The translations under genes and the position numbers were made by a program. Source: Convivina praedatoris (GTDB lineage Bacteria > Bacillota > Bacilli > Lactobacillales > Lactobacillaceae). From it: a stretch of 64,000 bases of DNA. Shown in pieces: positions 52,659-59,991 of the stretch (positions are counted from its first letter, which is position 1; each line of letters opens with the position of its first letter). The stretch lies in NCBI RefSeq assembly GCF_933208505.1, contig NZ_CAKOEU010000003.1. One strand, 5' to 3'. The notes below the pieces were generated by a model that was given only the letters and a program-made list of their open reading frames with translations, was not told the origin of the DNA and did not search any database.

Positions 52659-52724
52659 ACTTCTGGTCGCTCAGTGCATCGTGTTACCGACGCATTGAGC
52701 GACGGCGCTACATAAACCAGAAGT
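52659..52724 (-). promoter_or_regulatory. Leader hairpin pairing with the Tyr-Phe-Trp codons
   Basis: On the minus strand, ACTTCTG (52724-52718, parts of the TAC-TTC-TGG codons) pairs with CAGAAGT (52665-52659). Inside, GTCGCTCA (minus-strand form at 52703-52696) pairs with TGAGCGAC (52673-52666), and TGCGTCG with CGATGCA. A stalled ribosome on the aromatic codons would strip the outer helix and free CCAGAAGT and GACCA for antitermination. Confidence 0.75.
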
Positions 52725-52761
52725 AAAAATAACTATTGTGTTGTGAGGTCATAGTGGTCAT
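52708..52761 (-). CDS. Aromatic leader peptide of the aro operon
   Basis: A 17-codon frame encodes MTTMTSQHNSYFYFWFM and ends in TAG. Residues 11-16 are Tyr-Phe-Tyr-Phe-Trp-Phe. The ATG at 52761 has AAGGA 7 nt upstream; an internal ATG (52752) would give a shorter peptide with the same aromatic run. It is followed by a long hairpin involving its own codons, then two terminators, then the nine-gene aromatic operon. All three aromatic amino acids would be sensed at once. Confidence 0.87.
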   Translation of the reverse strand: MTTMTSQHNSYFYFWFM

Positions 52762-52786
52762 AAAAGTTTCCTTAAATTTATTTATG

Positions 52787-52820
52787 AGTATACATTAATT
52801 TAAATTTCATGAATTGTCAA
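52787..52820 (-). promoter_or_regulatory. Candidate promoter of the aro operon
   Basis: TTGACA (52820-52815) and TATACT (52792-52787) lie on the minus strand, but 22 nt apart, which is too long for a standard promoter. A weaker -10 may be used with this -35. A 12-bp palindrome AAGGATATCCTT (52819-52830) overlaps the -35 and could bind a regulator. Confidence 0.45.
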
Positions 52821-52859
52821 GGATATCCTTAGAATTAATTAGTAAATATTTTAGAAAAG

Positions 52860-52890
52860 ACTTGCTAATTAATTTATCAAGTGATAAATT
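52860..52890 (+). promoter_or_regulatory. Catalase promoter with inverted repeat
   Basis: -35 TTGCTA (52862-52867), 17-nt spacer, TGA-extended -10 TAAATT (52885-52890). An inverted repeat, ACTTGCTAA and TTATCAAGT (52860-52882, one mismatch per arm), covers the -35 and spacer, a layout typical of repressor control. Confidence 0.6.
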
Positions 52891-52925
52891 ATAGACATTC
52901 ACAACTATACCAAAAGGAGTTTTAT

Positions 52926-54383
52926 ATGCCCGATAGAAAAATAACAACTCGCAGTGGTCAGCCCTTTGCTAACAACCAGCACAGCTTATCAGCTGGTGAA
53001 CGTGGCCCACTGCTTTTACAGGACTACCAATTAATTGAAAAATTAGCCCACTTTGATCGTGAGCGTATTCCAGAACGAGTTGTCCATGCTAAGGGTTCAG
53101 GTGCCATGGGGCATTTTACCCTAACTAAAGATATGTCAGCATACACCAAGGCTGACTTCTTAAATGGAGAAGGTAAGGTTACTGACACCTTTGCCCGTTT
53201 TTCCTCAGTAGCTGGTGAAAAAGGTTATCCCGATACGGCCCGTGATGTTCACGGTTTTGCCGTTCGTTTCTATACTGACGAAGGAAACTACGACATTGTT
53301 GGTAACAATACGCCGGTCTTCTTTATTAATGACCCACTCAAGTTCCCGGACTTTATTCATTCCCAAAAGCGTGAACCACAAACTGGTTTACGTGACGACA
53401 ACATGCAATGGGATTTTTGGTCTAACTCACCTGAAAGTTTGCACCAATTAACAACTCTTTTCTCCGACCGTGGTTTCCCTTACGGTTATGGTTACATGCA
53501 CGGTTACGGTTCCCACACCTTCAAATGGGTTAACGCACAAGGGGAACAGTTCTGGGTTAAATACCACTTCAAATCTAACCATGGCATTAAAAACCTATCC
53601 CCTGAAGATGCCACAGCCATGATGTCCAAAGATACTGACTGGCACCGTCACCAAATGTTTGATGCCATTGAAAATGGGGACTATCCATCTTGGACTGTTA
53701 AAGTTCAAATCATCCCTTATGAAGAAGGTTTGAATTATAAATATGACATCTTTGATGTAACCAAGGTTGTATCTCAACACGATTATCCTTTGATTGAAAT
53801 TGGACAGTTTATTCTTGATCACAATCCTGGTAACTTTTTCCGAGATGTTGAACAAGCAGCCATGTCCCCTGCTAATCTAGTGCCTGGTATCGAACCTTCA
53901 TTAGATAAGTTACTCCAAGGTCGTTTATTCTCTTATAATGATACTCAGCGCTATCGTCTCGGAGCCAACTATCAAGACATTCCGGTTAACCGCCCTAAAG
54001 CAGGTGTCAAAGTTGACACTTACGAGCGTGATGGCTACATGACTACCAATGACAATGGTGCCGACTCTGTTGTTTATGAGCCAAACACCAAAGGGGGTCC
54101 TGTCGAAGATCATCGTGGCGACATTGCTGGGGATGAAATATCTGGTAAAACTGGCAATTATCCAGCTTACGACCAAGATTACTTCTCCCAACCAGCAGCC
54201 TTGTACAATTTGATGACTGAGGATCAAAAAGAGATTCTAACGCAAGGAATTGCTGATTCCTTAGGTTACATTGATGACCTTGCAACCCAAGAGCGCCAAA
54301 TTAATTTGTTTACGCAAGTTGATGCCGATTATGGTCAACGGATTGCTGATAAAATTGCAGCCATTAAGGCCCAGCAACAATAA
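52926..54383 (+). CDS. katA: Haem-dependent catalase (clade 3 type)
   Basis: A 485-residue monofunctional catalase that dismutates hydrogen peroxide. Distal His H54 is in RVVHAKGSGAMG; the Asn region reads NNTPVFFINDPLKFPDFIHSQKR; the proximal haem Tyr is in RLFSYNDTQRYRLG. ATG 52926 has AAGGAG 6 nt upstream. No haem synthesis genes are here, so activity in a lactic acid bacterium would normally need external haem. Monocistronic, divergent from the aro operon. Confidence 0.95.
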   Translation: MPDRKITTRSGQPFANNQHSLSAGERGPLLLQDYQLIEKLAHFDRERIPERVVHAKGSGAMGHFTLTKDMSAYTKADFLNGEGKVTDTFARFSSVAGEKGYPDTARDVHGFAVRFYTDEGNYDIVGNNTPVFFINDPLKFPDFIHSQKREPQTGLRDDNMQWDFWSNSPESLHQLTTLFSDRGFPYGYGYMHGYGSHTFKWVNAQGEQFWVKYHFKSNHGIKNLSPEDATAMMSKDTDWHRHQMFDAIENGDYPSWTVKVQIIPYEEGLNYKYDIFDVTKVVSQHDYPLIEIGQFILDHNPGNFFRDVEQAAMSPANLVPGIEPSLDKLLQGRLFSYNDTQRYRLGANYQDIPVNRPKAGVKVDTYERDGYMTTNDNGADSVVYEPNTKGGPVEDHRGDIAGDEISGKTGNYPAYDQDYFSQPAALYNLMTEDQKEILTQGIADSLGYIDDLATQERQINLFTQVDADYGQRIADKIAAIKAQQQ

Positions 54384-54390
54384 GCATACA

Positions 54391-54424
54391 AAAAAGGACT
54401 TGAATATAAATTCAAGTCCTTTTT
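54391..54424. terminator. Bidirectional terminator between katA and the epimerase gene
   Basis: A perfect 15-bp stem, AAAAAGGACTTGAAT with ATTCAAGTCCTTTTT, loop ATAA; works on both strands. Confidence 0.92.
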
Positions 54425-54432
54425 AAGTTCTC

Positions 54433-55311
54433 TTAGAAGAAAGTCATGCTGTAAGAACCTTCGAAGGTATCACCGGCGGCCAAAACATTGGCACCAAATT
54501 TCTCTTTGAAATTTCCAGTCGCATCAACCGTATCAGCAATACCCCACCATGGCTCAATGGCAATGAAAGGCGCCTCCTTACCAGCTGGTGTCCAAATTCC
54601 TAGGAATTGAGCATTTTCAACAGTCATCTTCATGCCGTGCTGGTTAGCCAAACGAGCTAACAAGAAACTGGTTCGCTGACGATCAAGTTTTAAAACAATA
54701 GCATCATCATGATAATCTTCCTGGCGTAAACGCAAAGGAATGTTAGCATTAAATGGCGTTGGCAAATTAGGATTGGAATATGGTCCTACCAACCGAACCC
54801 GGTCGTAGACAATTTCGGGTTCAATTGACAAATAGTAATCTGAAAATTTGCCACCATCAAGCGGTAAATTAAAGGCTGGATGCCCCCCAACGCTAAAGAA
54901 AAGCGTTTCTTTTTCATCAGGATTATGAACAATGTAATCAATTTTTACTTCATCCTGATTCGTCAAAATAAACCGCACGTCAAATCGAAATTTAAAGGGA
55001 TAAATCCGCAAAGTCGATTCATTATCACTTAAACGCAAAACAACTTCTTGCTCACTTTGTTCAACGACATCAAAATGCATGTTACGGGCAAAACCATGTT
55101 GGTTCATGTAATAAGTTTCGCCGTCAACTACAAACTGGTCACCTCGTAAACGACCCACAATTGGAAATAAGTTTGGTGCATGCCGGCCCCAATATTTAGG
55201 ATCCCCAACCCAAATATATTCTAATTGAGCCACTTTATTCCAGACACTCGTTAATTCGGCTCCCTCTTCGTTTATTTTTACTTGTAAGTTATTATTCTCT
55301 AAAATAATCAT
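54433..55311 (-). CDS. Aldose 1-epimerase family protein (LacX-like)
   Basis: A 292-residue galactose mutarotase-fold protein. WGRHAPNLFPIVGRLRGDQF, MNQHGFARNM (catalytic-type His), FFSVGGHPAFNLPL (second His) and the C-terminal FIAIEPWWGIADT (Glu) fit the LacX/YeaD-like branch. It probably interconverts sugar anomers, but the sugar is unknown. Monocistronic, between two terminators. Confidence 0.88.
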   Translation of the reverse strand: MIILENNNLQVKINEEGAELTSVWNKVAQLEYIWVGDPKYWGRHAPNLFPIVGRLRGDQFVVDGETYYMNQHGFARNMHFDVVEQSEQEVVLRLSDNESTLRIYPFKFRFDVRFILTNQDEVKIDYIVHNPDEKETLFFSVGGHPAFNLPLDGGKFSDYYLSIEPEIVYDRVRLVGPYSNPNLPTPFNANIPLRLRQEDYHDDAIVLKLDRQRTSFLLARLANQHGMKMTVENAQFLGIWTPAGKEAPFIAIEPWWGIADTVDATGNFKEKFGANVLAAGDTFEGSYSMTFF

Positions 55312-55356
55312 GTTTTAATTTTACTATTGTTACCGTTTGAAAACAATTGCAAAAAT

Positions 55357-56262
55357 TTATCGTTTTGCCCTAGGAAAGAAATTGCGGTAATTATCTTGCA
55401 AACTAGCACGGGAAACGTGGGTATAAATCTGCGTTGTCGATAAATTGACATGTCCTAGTAATTCTTGTACAGTCCGCATATCAGCTCCATTATTGAGTAA
55501 ATGCGTGGCAAAACTATGACGGAGCATGTGGGGGTGAATTTTTCCAGTCAAACTGGTTCTGTTCATTAACTGTTGCAAAATATAACTAATTCCGGCGGTA
55601 GTTAAAGGTTTGCCTCGTTGATTAACAAAGACATAATTATGTTCTTGCCCCTGTAATAATTTTGGTCGTAACTGATTTAAATATTGTTGCAGGGCCTGTT
55701 GGGCAAAATGACCAAATAGTACATAACGATCACGTTGCCCCTTTCCATGAAGTAAGACTAGACGCTGACTAAAATCAATTTGATTAATTTCTAGCTGAGC
55801 AACTTCTGCTACTCGGGCTCCAGTCGCATAAAAAAATTCTAATAAAGCAGCATCACGTTGCCAAAGGGGATGTTGCTCAGGATTATAGGCTACTGCAAAG
55901 AGTTCATCTAATTCACTTTCATAGAAAAATTCCGGTAAGTGATCTTGGTGTTTTTTTAAGGCCACCTGACTAAAGGGATTATCGGTCACGTATTGGCGAT
56001 TTAATAAAAACTGATAAAAAGTTCTTAGACTACTGACCTTTCGGGCAATTGTAGTTCGAGCCTGCTGGGCTTCATATAGGCTAGCTAAATAAATCCGTAC
56101 GTCTAGATTTTGAATCGATTCAAAACTAGTAAAACCACCATTCTGATTCAAATAATCCTTAAAATGACCAATATCAGTCAGATAGGCCTTGACTGTTTGA
56201 GGTGAATATTGCCGTTCAGCGGTTAAATATTCTACATATAATTTTTCTAAATCTCGTGACAT
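55357..56262 (-). CDS. Tyrosine recombinase XerC/XerD
   Basis: A 301-residue tyrosine recombinase. The SAM-like N-terminal domain includes QYSPQTVKAYLTDIGHF. The catalytic set is visible: Arg in ATGARVAEVAQL, HMLRHSFATHLL (His-x-x-Arg), LLGHVNLSTTQIYTHV (His and nucleophile Tyr). Size and absence of phage neighbours favour chromosome-dimer resolution over an integrase. XerC versus XerD cannot be settled by eye. Confidence 0.9.
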   Translation of the reverse strand: MSRDLEKLYVEYLTAERQYSPQTVKAYLTDIGHFKDYLNQNGGFTSFESIQNLDVRIYLASLYEAQQARTTIARKVSSLRTFYQFLLNRQYVTDNPFSQVALKKHQDHLPEFFYESELDELFAVAYNPEQHPLWQRDAALLEFFYATGARVAEVAQLEINQIDFSQRLVLLHGKGQRDRYVLFGHFAQQALQQYLNQLRPKLLQGQEHNYVFVNQRGKPLTTAGISYILQQLMNRTSLTGKIHPHMLRHSFATHLLNNGADMRTVQELLGHVNLSTTQIYTHVSRASLQDNYRNFFPRAKR

Positions 56263-56394
56263 GTCTTTTATTATAACTTTTTGGCACCGTAAATGTTAAG
56301 AACTAGTAAAGTTCCTTATGATTTGTAAAAGAACCGCCTTTCTGTGCTTTAAACCGCTATAGTTAATGGAAGAAGTAACCCAAGGAGGTCAATT

Positions 56395-56643
56395 ATGAAC
56401 TTACCAGTTTCATCAACAGCCGATACTTTACGTCATTTTATTCTTGACATTCAAAGTAAGTTTGCTGGATCTTTAAATCATTTTCGTGATAACGTCTTAA
56501 ACACTCGTGATGCTCGTGTCGCTGCCAAGCGTGGCGAAGCCTTTGTGCCAAAACACTATCCTCTACAATTGGACAAAAATAAGCGTGTTTACGTTCGCAA
56601 TGATCGCTACGCTTATTCCACAAAAAATAAATCAACAAAATGA
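56395..56643 (+). CDS. Small basic orphan protein
   Basis: An 82-residue basic protein that I do not recognise. It has an excellent ribosome site (AAGGAGG, 6 nt), a candidate -10 TATAGT and its own strong terminator, so it is likely a real, well-expressed gene. It is soluble: no membrane segment and no Cys. The N-terminal half looks helical (TLRHFILDIQSKFAGSLNHF), the C-terminal third is rich in Lys, Arg and Tyr, which suggests nucleic-acid or ribosome binding. It is divergent from xerC/D and convergent with the DUF711 gene. Confidence 0.75.
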   Translation: MNLPVSSTADTLRHFILDIQSKFAGSLNHFRDNVLNTRDARVAAKRGEAFVPKHYPLQLDKNKRVYVRNDRYAYSTKNKSTK

Positions 56644-56648
56644 TTCAC

Positions 56649-56678
56649 AAAAAAACGGCTAAAGTTAGCCGTTTTTTT
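56649..56678. terminator. Bidirectional terminator after the orphan gene
   Basis: AAAAAAACGGCTAA and TTAGCCGTTTTTTT form a strong stem with tracts on both sides. Confidence 0.9.
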
Positions 56679-56682
56679 GTAT

Positions 56683-58026
56683 TTAATTTTTGAATGAATG
56701 AATTGGTGCTGGAATATGACCACCACGATTGATAAAATCGGCACTCGACTTTTCAATCACTGGCATAACCGGCGCTATTCCTAATAAACCACCGTAATCA
56801 ACCATGTCACCTACCTTAGTGCCATTAGTTGGTAGCAAGCGGACAGCAGTTGTTTTATTGTTTTGCACCCCAATCGCCGCTTCATCAGCAATAATGGCAC
56901 TAATCGTCGTAGCGGGCGTATCACCAGGTACGGCAATCATATCTAATCCAACCGAACAAACTGACGTCATTGCTTCTAATTTGGCCAGAGAAAGCGTTCC
57001 TGCTACGGCAGCATCAATCATCCCCGCATCTTCAGAGACTGGGATAAAGGCACCGGAAAGTCCACCAACTTGTTGAGAAGCCATGACACCGCCCTTCTTA
57101 ACCGCATCATTTAACAGCATCAAAGTGGCGGTTGTTCCATGGGTGCCGACTTGTTCTAACCCGATTTCTTCCAAAATTTCAGCCACAGAATCACCACGGG
57201 CTGGGGTTGGTGCCAAACTCAAATCAACAATTCCAAAGGGTACCTGTAAACGTTGCGCTGCTAAACTTCCCACAAACTGACCAACACGGGTAATCTTAAA
57301 GGCGGTTTGCTTGATTGTCTCGGTAACCACATCAATTGGTTGACCCTTAACCTGGGTTAAGGCTCGTTTAACCACTCCGGGTCCAGAAACCCCGACATTA
57401 ATCACCACATCAGGCTCACTGACCCCGTGGAAGGCACCTGCCATGAAAGGATTATCTTCCACAGCATTAGCAAAGACCACCATCTTGGCATTAGCTGTAT
57501 CGGACTTATCAGTAATGTTTTTGATTGTTTCACCCATTAATTTAACGGCATCTAAATTGATACCGGCCTTAGATGAACCAATGTTGACGCTAGACATAAC
57601 CAAGTCAGTCTCAGTTAAAGCACGGGGTAGCGACTTAATCAAGGCCAAATCACCATGAGAAAAACCTTTTTGAACTAAGGCTGAATAGCCCCCAATGAAA
57701 TCTACGCCAACTTCTTTGGCAGCCCGATCTAAAGCGTGCGCTAAAACCAAAATTTCATCTTCATTAGCTGAACCAGCAATCAAAGAAATCGGCGTAACAC
57801 TAATTCGCTTGTTGGTGATGGGGATTCCATATTCCCGTTCAATTTGTTGAGCAACGGCGACTAAGTTTTGAGCATACTTGGTAATCTTTTGATAGACCCG
57901 TTCGGCCGTGTCGTTGACATCAGCTCCCACAGTATCTAACAGGGAAATTCCCATTGTTACTGTTCGAATATCCAAATGATCTTCGGCGACCATTTGAATT
58001 GTTTCACGTATTTGCTTTGTATCCAT
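56683..58026 (-). CDS. DUF711 / PFL family protein (UPF0210)
   Basis: A 447-residue protein of the UPF0210 family. TVTMGISLLDTVGADV at the N-terminus, NVGVSGPGVVKRAL in the middle and SVCSVGLDMIAVPGDTPATTISAIIADEAAIG near the C-terminus are family hallmarks. The structure is related to glycyl-radical enzymes, but the radical Gly motif is lacking; the function is unknown. It is almost always found beside a small ACT protein, as here (10 nt). Confidence 0.92.
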   Translation of the reverse strand: MDTKQIRETIQMVAEDHLDIRTVTMGISLLDTVGADVNDTAERVYQKITKYAQNLVAVAQQIEREYGIPITNKRISVTPISLIAGSANEDEILVLAHALDRAAKEVGVDFIGGYSALVQKGFSHGDLALIKSLPRALTETDLVMSSVNIGSSKAGINLDAVKLMGETIKNITDKSDTANAKMVVFANAVEDNPFMAGAFHGVSEPDVVINVGVSGPGVVKRALTQVKGQPIDVVTETIKQTAFKITRVGQFVGSLAAQRLQVPFGIVDLSLAPTPARGDSVAEILEEIGLEQVGTHGTTATLMLLNDAVKKGGVMASQQVGGLSGAFIPVSEDAGMIDAAVAGTLSLAKLEAMTSVCSVGLDMIAVPGDTPATTISAIIADEAAIGVQNNKTTAVRLLPTNGTKVGDMVDYGGLLGIAPVMPVIEKSSADFINRGGHIPAPIHSFKN

Positions 58027-58036
58027 GGGTTACCGC

Positions 58037-58306
58037 CTAAACTCGTGCCATTGCATCAAAAATTTCTTCCCGCTGAACATGGATAGTCACACCCAATTGT
58101 TGACCGGTAGTTTCTAAAGCCTGTTGCATAGCGTTAAAATCATTAGCTTGAGGTAACGCAACTAACATTGACATGGTAAAAGTTGTGTCCATGATCGTTT
58201 GGGCCATGTCTAAAATATTAGCCCCTTCTTGGGCCAAAGTCTGAGCTACGCCAGCAACAATCCCCGCCTTATCTTTACCAACTACAGTCACTACTGCTTT
58301 AATCAT
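58037..58306 (-). CDS. ACT domain protein (UPF0237)
   Basis: An 89-residue single ACT domain beginning MIKAVVTVVGKDKAGIVAGVAQ. UPF0237 proteins are thought to sense an amino acid and partner with the adjacent DUF711 protein. ATG 58306 is preferred over GTG 58312: AGGAG is 8 nt from the former and only 2 nt from the latter. Confidence 0.92.
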   Translation of the reverse strand: MIKAVVTVVGKDKAGIVAGVAQTLAQEGANILDMAQTIMDTTFTMSMLVALPQANDFNAMQQALETTGQQLGVTIHVQREEIFDAMARV

Positions 58307-58326
58307 TCTCACTACTCCTCTGTTCT

Positions 58327-58770
58327 TTAAAACATTTCCCCGTCATAAGGGATGCTTGGTAATTGATCAAAATCATATTCTGCCAACTGACTTTCTTGCG
58401 TCAAAAAGGCGGTTAAGGATTTGCCTAACATTAAGTTCACCGATCCAGGCTTTTCCTTAAATAAAACAATTGGATGCCCAGTTGCATGGGCATAACCGAT
58501 TTCCCAAGCCGTTCCGGAATCAACCTGGTCATCCACATAATCAACGATTGCCACAACAACATCCGCGTCATCAATTGCCTGAACATCTCCTTGGTAGGTT
58601 GCAGTCTGCCAAGCTGGACTAAACATCTCATATTCTTCATGCTGATGTTTACGAGGTGAAAAAACTTCCCCAATTTGTGGATGTGAAGCTAACAGCGTTT
58701 CTAATCGGCTAACCCGATTAATCTGCTCTTCGTCAAAAAAAGGACCTGCTAAATAAATGTTTTTAGTCAT
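58327..58770 (-). CDS. Nucleoside 2-deoxyribosyltransferase
   Basis: A 147-residue enzyme that exchanges bases between deoxynucleosides, a salvage activity typical of lactobacilli. IYLAGPFFDEEQ (4-15), DADVVVAIVDYVDDQVDSGTAWEIGYAHATG with the catalytic Glu, and the C-terminal Asp/Asn region match the family. ATG 58770 has AGGGAG at 7 nt. It starts the small run ending with the DUF711 gene. Confidence 0.92.
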   Translation of the reverse strand: MTKNIYLAGPFFDEEQINRVSRLETLLASHPQIGEVFSPRKHQHEEYEMFSPAWQTATYQGDVQAIDDADVVVAIVDYVDDQVDSGTAWEIGYAHATGHPIVLFKEKPGSVNLMLGKSLTAFLTQESQLAEYDFDQLPSIPYDGEMF

Positions 58771-58813
58771 AACCATACTCCCTTATTAAATCCAAACTAC
58801 CTAAAAAATCATC

Positions 58814-59974
58814 CTAGCGATAAAGTCGTTGACCTGCTCGCCAACCATAGAATTGGCAAATTGTACGGTCATCTAGGGCCGTTGTTTCTTGATCTTGATG
58901 AGAATCATATAATTGCGATTTAAACATTTTTTCATATTCAACTACACTCAAACGTTGCCGTTGGGCTAATTGATAATCAAGAACGGTGGCATTAATCAGA
59001 TCTTGATAATCAGGCTGAAGGGTCAAACTAAATAGTTCTGCTTCGGCTCCTGATCCAAAACTAAATAAATTAACTTGGTCGCCGGCCTGTAAGCTATCAT
59101 CATGTGCTAAAAGTGATAATAGACTCAAATACACCGAACCAGTGTATAAATTACCAACCTGGCGACTATATTGTTGACTGGCCAACAAACGCTTAGTTAA
59201 AGATTCTTGCTGATCAACTGACGCTTGGTCGATAATTTGATTCAAGGCCTTTTTACCCATTTTAGTATAGGGCAGATGAAAGGCAAAAGCGGACACATCG
59301 GCAATGGTTTGCTTGTTTTTTTGACAATACTTTTGCCATAGTTCAACAAACATCGTGAGATAAATTTCCGTTGATAAATGGCCATCCACCAAGGCCGTAT
59401 CCGAGTCTAAGGGACGCCAAAAATCGGTCACTTCGCGGCTCATAAAGACCGAATCATTATTAATCACGGCCAATTGCGGATCAGCACTAACCAACATGGC
59501 AATGGCACCGGCGCCCTGGGTGACTTCCCCGGCTGTATTTAAACCATAACGAGCAATATCAGCAGCGACCACCAACACCTTACGGTCAGGATGCAACATC
59601 ACATAGTCTCGAGCACTCATTAAAGCATAAGTCCCACCGTAACATGCCTGTTTAACTTCTATCGTCCGTAAATAATCCGGTAGTTCCAACAATTTTTTTA
59701 GGTAAATTGCTGCTGATTTGGAATTATCAATGCCCGATTCCGTGGCAAATATCACTTCATCAATCTGATGACTATTATCTGCATCAATAATTTTCCGGCT
59801 GGCATTAACCGCCATGGTCACAACATCTTCATAGTTAGGAACCACGGCCTGCCAGTCTTGCCCAATGCCAATCTTAAATTTATCGGGATCAATTTCCCGA
59901 GCCTGAGCTAAGTCAGTTAAATTTAAGACATAATCAGGTGTATAAAAAGCGATTTGATCAATACCTACCTGCAT
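58814..59974 (-). CDS. mvaS: Hydroxymethylglutaryl-CoA synthase
   Basis: A 386-residue thiolase-fold enzyme that makes HMG-CoA for the mevalonate pathway, the isoprenoid route of lactic acid bacteria. The nucleophile C111 is in EVKQACYGGTYAL, and Glu79 in FATESGIDNSKS is the general acid/base. A His in AFAFHLPYTKMGKKAL fits the third active-site residue. The isoprenoids feed undecaprenol and the menaquinone tail. mvaA and the kinases are not in the window. Confidence 0.95.
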   Translation of the reverse strand: MQVGIDQIAFYTPDYVLNLTDLAQAREIDPDKFKIGIGQDWQAVVPNYEDVVTMAVNASRKIIDADNSHQIDEVIFATESGIDNSKSAAIYLKKLLELPDYLRTIEVKQACYGGTYALMSARDYVMLHPDRKVLVVAADIARYGLNTAGEVTQGAGAIAMLVSADPQLAVINNDSVFMSREVTDFWRPLDSDTALVDGHLSTEIYLTMFVELWQKYCQKNKQTIADVSAFAFHLPYTKMGKKALNQIIDQASVDQQESLTKRLLASQQYSRQVGNLYTGSVYLSLLSLLAHDDSLQAGDQVNLFSFGSGAEAELFSLTLQPDYQDLINATVLDYQLAQRQRLSVVEYEKMFKSQLYDSHQDQETTALDDRTICQFYGWRAGQRLYR

Positions 59975-59991
59975 CTCAGACTCCTTTGTGC

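Noticed and set aside
52544..52761. T-box or TRAP-type control of the aro operon
   Set aside because: No T-box consensus and no series of GAG/TAG repeats spaced for TRAP; the structures fit a translated leader.
55357..56262. Phage or island integrase
   Set aside because: No attachment-like repeats, tRNA or phage genes nearby; size and motifs match housekeeping XerC/XerD.
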